From assembly GCA_023441845.1 (NCBI GenBank), contig JAEZNF010000208.1:1-5126 (forward strand): a stretch of DNA of 5,126 nucleotides, read 5' to 3'. The DNA is from Bacillota bacterium (GTDB taxonomy: Bacteria > Bacillota > Clostridia > Acetivibrionales > DSM-2933). Position numbers and translations under genes: made by a program. Below, one piece after another: positions 4,126 to 5,126 of the stretch (position 1 is the stretch's first letter; each line of letters opens with the position of its first letter). The notes under the pieces are model-generated. The model ran no database searches, had not been told where the DNA came from, and saw nothing but the letters and a program-made list of their open reading frames with translations.

Positions 4126-4953
4126 TTATCTTTTAATTGCCTTTAGCACATACAATGTAGGATATAATCCACTTTCATCTCCATATAAAATCTGTTCGGC
4201 AATATTTTCCTTGGGAATTACAGCACCTATTTCCTTTATTCTACCACTTACATAAATATCATAATTGAGTACAAAGTCCTCAAACATTAGCCTTCCATCA
4301 TCAAGTTCTTCACAATAGACTATATCAACCATTTCTGTACTACCTATCAGGTTATACCACCATCCAGGTGAATGGTATTTAGAGTAGCAGTTCTGCCATA
4401 CAGCCCATTGCCAATCAAAGTTATAAACCTTCGGAACCTCTGTAATACTTCTAAAATTGGGTTCTTCATTGAAACACTCACTACCAATACAAATCGAACC
4501 TCCAACTTTTACAGTACCCATTATATTTTTTAATACCTCAGTACTTTCACCAAACATAAAAAGTGAATTCATACATAAAACAGCGTCAAAATAGTCTTTT
4601 GCAAATGGGGTTTCTTGGGTTATATCAATTTGTAAAGGAATTATTTTATTTGAACATGCTTCCGATTTTGCTTTTTCATTAAGTACACTAGGTGAATTCC
4701 AATAATCAACTGCTATGACTGTAATATCAAAATGTCTAGCTAAATATATCGATGATGAACCCATGCCACATCCAAGATCTAAAACGATATCTCCCTTTTT
4801 AAGGTTCATTGTTCTAATCATTTTGGTTAAAAGATGTAATCCACCACAACCAATAAAGTCTTCATATATCTGAAAGGCTGAATAACCTTTTAATTCTGGA
4901 TAACCCTTTTTATCAATATATTTAAATGATTTTATTTTACTTTCATATTCCAT
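4126..4953 (-). CDS. Class I SAM-dependent methyltransferase
   Basis: This 275-residue cytosolic protein carries the Rossmann-fold methyltransferase core. Motif I is VLDLGCGMGSSSIYLA (57-72), the SAM-binding glycine loop. The next strand ITVIAVDYW (77-85) ends in the acidic residue expected to contact the SAM ribose. IIPLQIDITQ (104-113) supplies the adenine-contact acidic residue, YFDAVLCMNSLFMF (121-134) is motif IV, and VKVGGSICIGSECF (148-161) is the post-motif strand. A GCGGLHLLTKMI segment (36-47) before motif I recalls small-molecule methyltransferases of the phosphoethanolamine/UbiE type. The C-terminal portion is Trp- and Tyr-rich (WQWAVWQNCY, SPGWWYNLIG), suggesting an aromatic substrate pocket, but the substrate is unknown. 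AAAGGAG sits just before the ATG at 4953. The gene lies between the right-hand intron end and hairpin and repeat D. The family is secure, the pathway is not. Confidence 0.93.
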   Translation of the reverse strand: MEYESKIKSFKYIDKKGYPELKGYSAFQIYEDFIGCGGLHLLTKMIRTMNLKKGDIVLDLGCGMGSSSIYLARHFDITVIAVDYWNSPSVLNEKAKSEACSNKIIPLQIDITQETPFAKDYFDAVLCMNSLFMFGESTEVLKNIMGTVKVGGSICIGSECFNEEPNFRSITEVPKVYNFDWQWAVWQNCYSKYHSPGWWYNLIGSTEMVDIVYCEELDDGRLMFEDFVLNYDIYVSGRIKEIGAVIPKENIAEQILYGDESGLYPTLYVLKAIKR

Positions 4954-5010
4954 AAAATCTCCTTTTTATAATAATGACCTCACTCTATCTCAGTGCCCCT
5001 CCGCATAGCC
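4954..5010 (-). other. Leader of the methyltransferase gene and 3' exon of the intron
   Basis: Directly after the intron end, the gene strand reads GGCTATGCGGAGGGGCAC. This resembles GGGCTACGCGGGGCGACATC next to repeat A (about 1224-1243) and GGGCTACGCGGG within repeat A. The leader therefore seems to derive from repeat sequence, which suggests that the intron entered a repeat-like target. The remainder is AT-rich with the ribosome binding site; a TATTAT is present but no good -35 box. Confidence 0.45.
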
Positions 5011-5126
5011 ATAGGTAAGCCTTTGACGTGATCTCCAGCTTTTCCCCGGCTCCAAACCGGACAGGAACCTTTCGATTCATCCGGCTTTCCAACAAACCAA
5101 CCTACTCGCCTTCCTCGGCTTTCGAC
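5011..5126 (-). mobile_element. 3' end of a group II intron (domains V and VI), running off the right edge
   Basis: On the minus strand domain V is readable at 5086-5054. It has AGCCGG opposite CCGGUU at the base, a two-base internal bulge, and the upper stem GAAUC-GAAA-GGUUC closed by a GAAA tetraloop. This carries the AGC catalytic triad expected of domain V. A weaker stem follows, fitting domain VI, and ends in UUACCUAU, where an A about six to seven bases from the end could be the branch point. The 3' splice site would be after position 5011. No reverse-transcriptase sequence is inside the window, as this section lies downstream of it. The class is not determined; class C would be of interest because some of its members insert at attC sites. 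Confidence 0.8.

Noticed and set aside
3922..4255. Open frames on both strands across repeat D
   Set aside because: They overlap the repeat and the real methyltransferase gene and have no start signals.

Overview
The window reads as a cassette-type accessory region from a low-GC bacterium. I favour a Bacillota-like host, because the genes are AT-rich and most have strong Shine-Dalgarno sequences (for example AGGAGGG and AAAGGAG). The host is inferred; no taxonomic marker gene is present. All six credible protein genes lie on the minus strand. They are separated by GC-richer structured repeats of about 165-170 bp, four in total (A-D), which look like attC recombination sites of an integron-type array. 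No integrase gene is visible, so this would be an integrase-less attC cluster or an inner part of a larger integron.

Reading in the gene direction, from high to low coordinates: (1) 5126-5011 is the 3' end of a group II intron, with a recognisable domain V and a UACCUAU-type 3' end. (2) 4953-4126 is a SAM-dependent methyltransferase, followed by repeat D (4076-3909). (3) 3851-3489 is an unknown 120-residue protein, followed by repeat C (3371-3209). (4) 3115-2729 and 2657-2418 are two unknown small proteins in one interval, followed by a degraded coding remnant and repeat B (2250-2080). (5) 1983-1273 is an unknown 236-residue helical protein, followed by repeat A (1220-1051). (6) 910-338 is a RimJ/RimL-like GNAT acetyltransferase. 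(7) 293-1 is hairpin-rich DNA that I read as the probable 5' part of a second group II intron on the same strand.

The gene-poor stretches longer than 300 bp (911-1272, 1984-2417 and 3116-3488) are occupied mainly by the repeats, each with an accompanying perfect hairpin. The rest is AT-rich leader or trailer sequence in which I see no convincing promoter or intrinsic terminator.

The genes do not form a pathway. One gene (once two) per repeat, uniform orientation, individual ribosome binding sites and mixed cargo (acetyltransferase, methyltransferase, small unknowns) fit independently mobile cassettes. The most notable observation is the shared repeat architecture: paired outer and inner arms with a constant spacer asymmetry, variable but self-complementary mini-hairpins, and a satellite hairpin whose loop always contains GGA (forward strand) at a fixed distance from the site.
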